DNA from: Bacillota bacterium
GTDB lineage: Bacteria > Bacillota > Thermincolia > Thermincolales > UBA2595
Reading direction: 5' to 3'
DNA: 34,629 nucleotides
Assembly (NCBI GenBank): GCA_021847735.1
Contig: JAJZQD010000018.1
Span: 1-34,629, forward strand
This document shows, in pieces, positions 34,356 to 34,629 of the stretch. How positions within the stretch are numbered: position 1 is the first letter of the stretch; every line of letters starts with the position of its first letter. A program made the position numbers and the translations under genes. Below the pieces are notes generated by a model. It was not told where the DNA came from. It did not search any database and saw only the letters and a program-made list of their open reading frames with translations.

Positions 34356-34408
34356 TTCTATTGCCATGAAAAATAAGGTTAGTCTAAGAAAGAAGCTGTT
34401 GGTGCTAC

Positions 34409-34438
34409 TTGACAAACCCGGTTTTACCGTGGTACAAT
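34409..34438 (+). promoter_or_regulatory. rRNA operon promoter P2
   Basis: TTGACA (34409-34414) and TACAAT (34433-34438) are 18 bases apart. A hairpin AAGCGC/GCGCTT with T-run (34448-34467) sits at the start of the resulting transcript. Confidence 0.7.
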
Positions 34439-34444
34439 AAAATT

Positions 34445-34629
34445 CCGAAGCGCGTAATGCGCTTTTTAACAATTACCAGAACAAACCTGTTGACCTGAGG
34501 GAACAGGAATGGTAAGATGAAGTTCCGCGGTTGAGAGACGGCGGGACAGCCAACGGTCCTTGAAAACTGAACAGTGAGAGAGAGAGAGATGGTTGAAGAA
34601 GCCAATAGACGTTAGCCAAGAGCTAAGCA
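34445..34629 (+). other. 16S rRNA leader (rRNA operon runs off the right edge)
   Basis: Downstream of P2 the sequence has the boxA-like TCCTTGAAAACTGAAC (34557-34572), a purine run GAGAGAGAGAGA and GCCAATAGACGTTAGCCAAG, features typical of Firmicute 16S rRNA leaders. The conserved 16S start (AGAGTTTGATC) has not yet been reached at 34629, so the mature rRNA lies beyond the window. No protein gene is supported here. Confidence 0.75.

Overview
This window looks like a chromosomal segment of a spore-forming, strictly anaerobic Firmicute of the Peptococcaceae/Desulfotomaculum/Thermincola type. The lineage is inferred from gene order and protein character, because no 16S rRNA sequence is present. 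The left edge carries the order known from Bacillus subtilis next to spoIIE (yabS, yabT, tilS, ftsH), although the hpt gene that usually lies between tilS and ftsH is missing. The right edge ends in the leader of an rRNA operon whose 16S gene must start just beyond the window. GTG and TTG starts are common, and almost all genes have strong GGAGG-type ribosome binding sites.

Layout. 1-5465: vWA protein (5' cut by the edge), Hanks-type kinase, tilS, ftsH, ndk. 5466-5829: non-coding, with a 33-bp direct repeat and a row of strong hairpins. 5830-9768: a FlK-like hotdog thioesterase, an unusual long formate-tetrahydrofolate ligase preceded by a structured leader RNA, and an MtaA/UroD-type methyltransferase. 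9961-12563: HD protein, folP, folB, folK. 12777-19261: panG-like reductase, panB, panC, panD, then nadA, nadB, nadC. 19397-21016: birA and bioY, each with a likely BirA operator. 21070-21188: a large inverted repeat between convergent units. 21223-26243 (minus strand): an AAA+ ATPase followed by two near-duplicate vWA proteins. 26622-29031: cheX, coaX, dusB. 29184-31753: a regulator and two dehydrogenase-like proteins. 31977-33982: greA and lysS. 33983-34629: tandem rrn promoters and 16S leader.

How the genes work together. Much of the window makes cofactors: tetrahydrofolate (folP/B/K), pantothenate and CoA (panG/B/C/D, with coaX later), NAD (nadA/B/C) and biotin uptake and attachment (bioY, birA). 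Formate-tetrahydrofolate ligase and the methyltransferase fit a one-carbon (Wood-Ljungdahl-like) metabolism that needs these cofactors.

The best candidate for an under-described system is the three-gene operon at 29184-31753. Its last protein, usually labelled shikimate/quinate dehydrogenase, resembles cyanobacterial acyl-ACP reductase over its full length and keeps the cysteine expected at the active site. It is coupled to an uncharacterised partner and a small HTH regulator that has a palindrome at its own promoter. The AAA+/vWA/vWA operon and the three-way-junction leader before fhs are further candidates.
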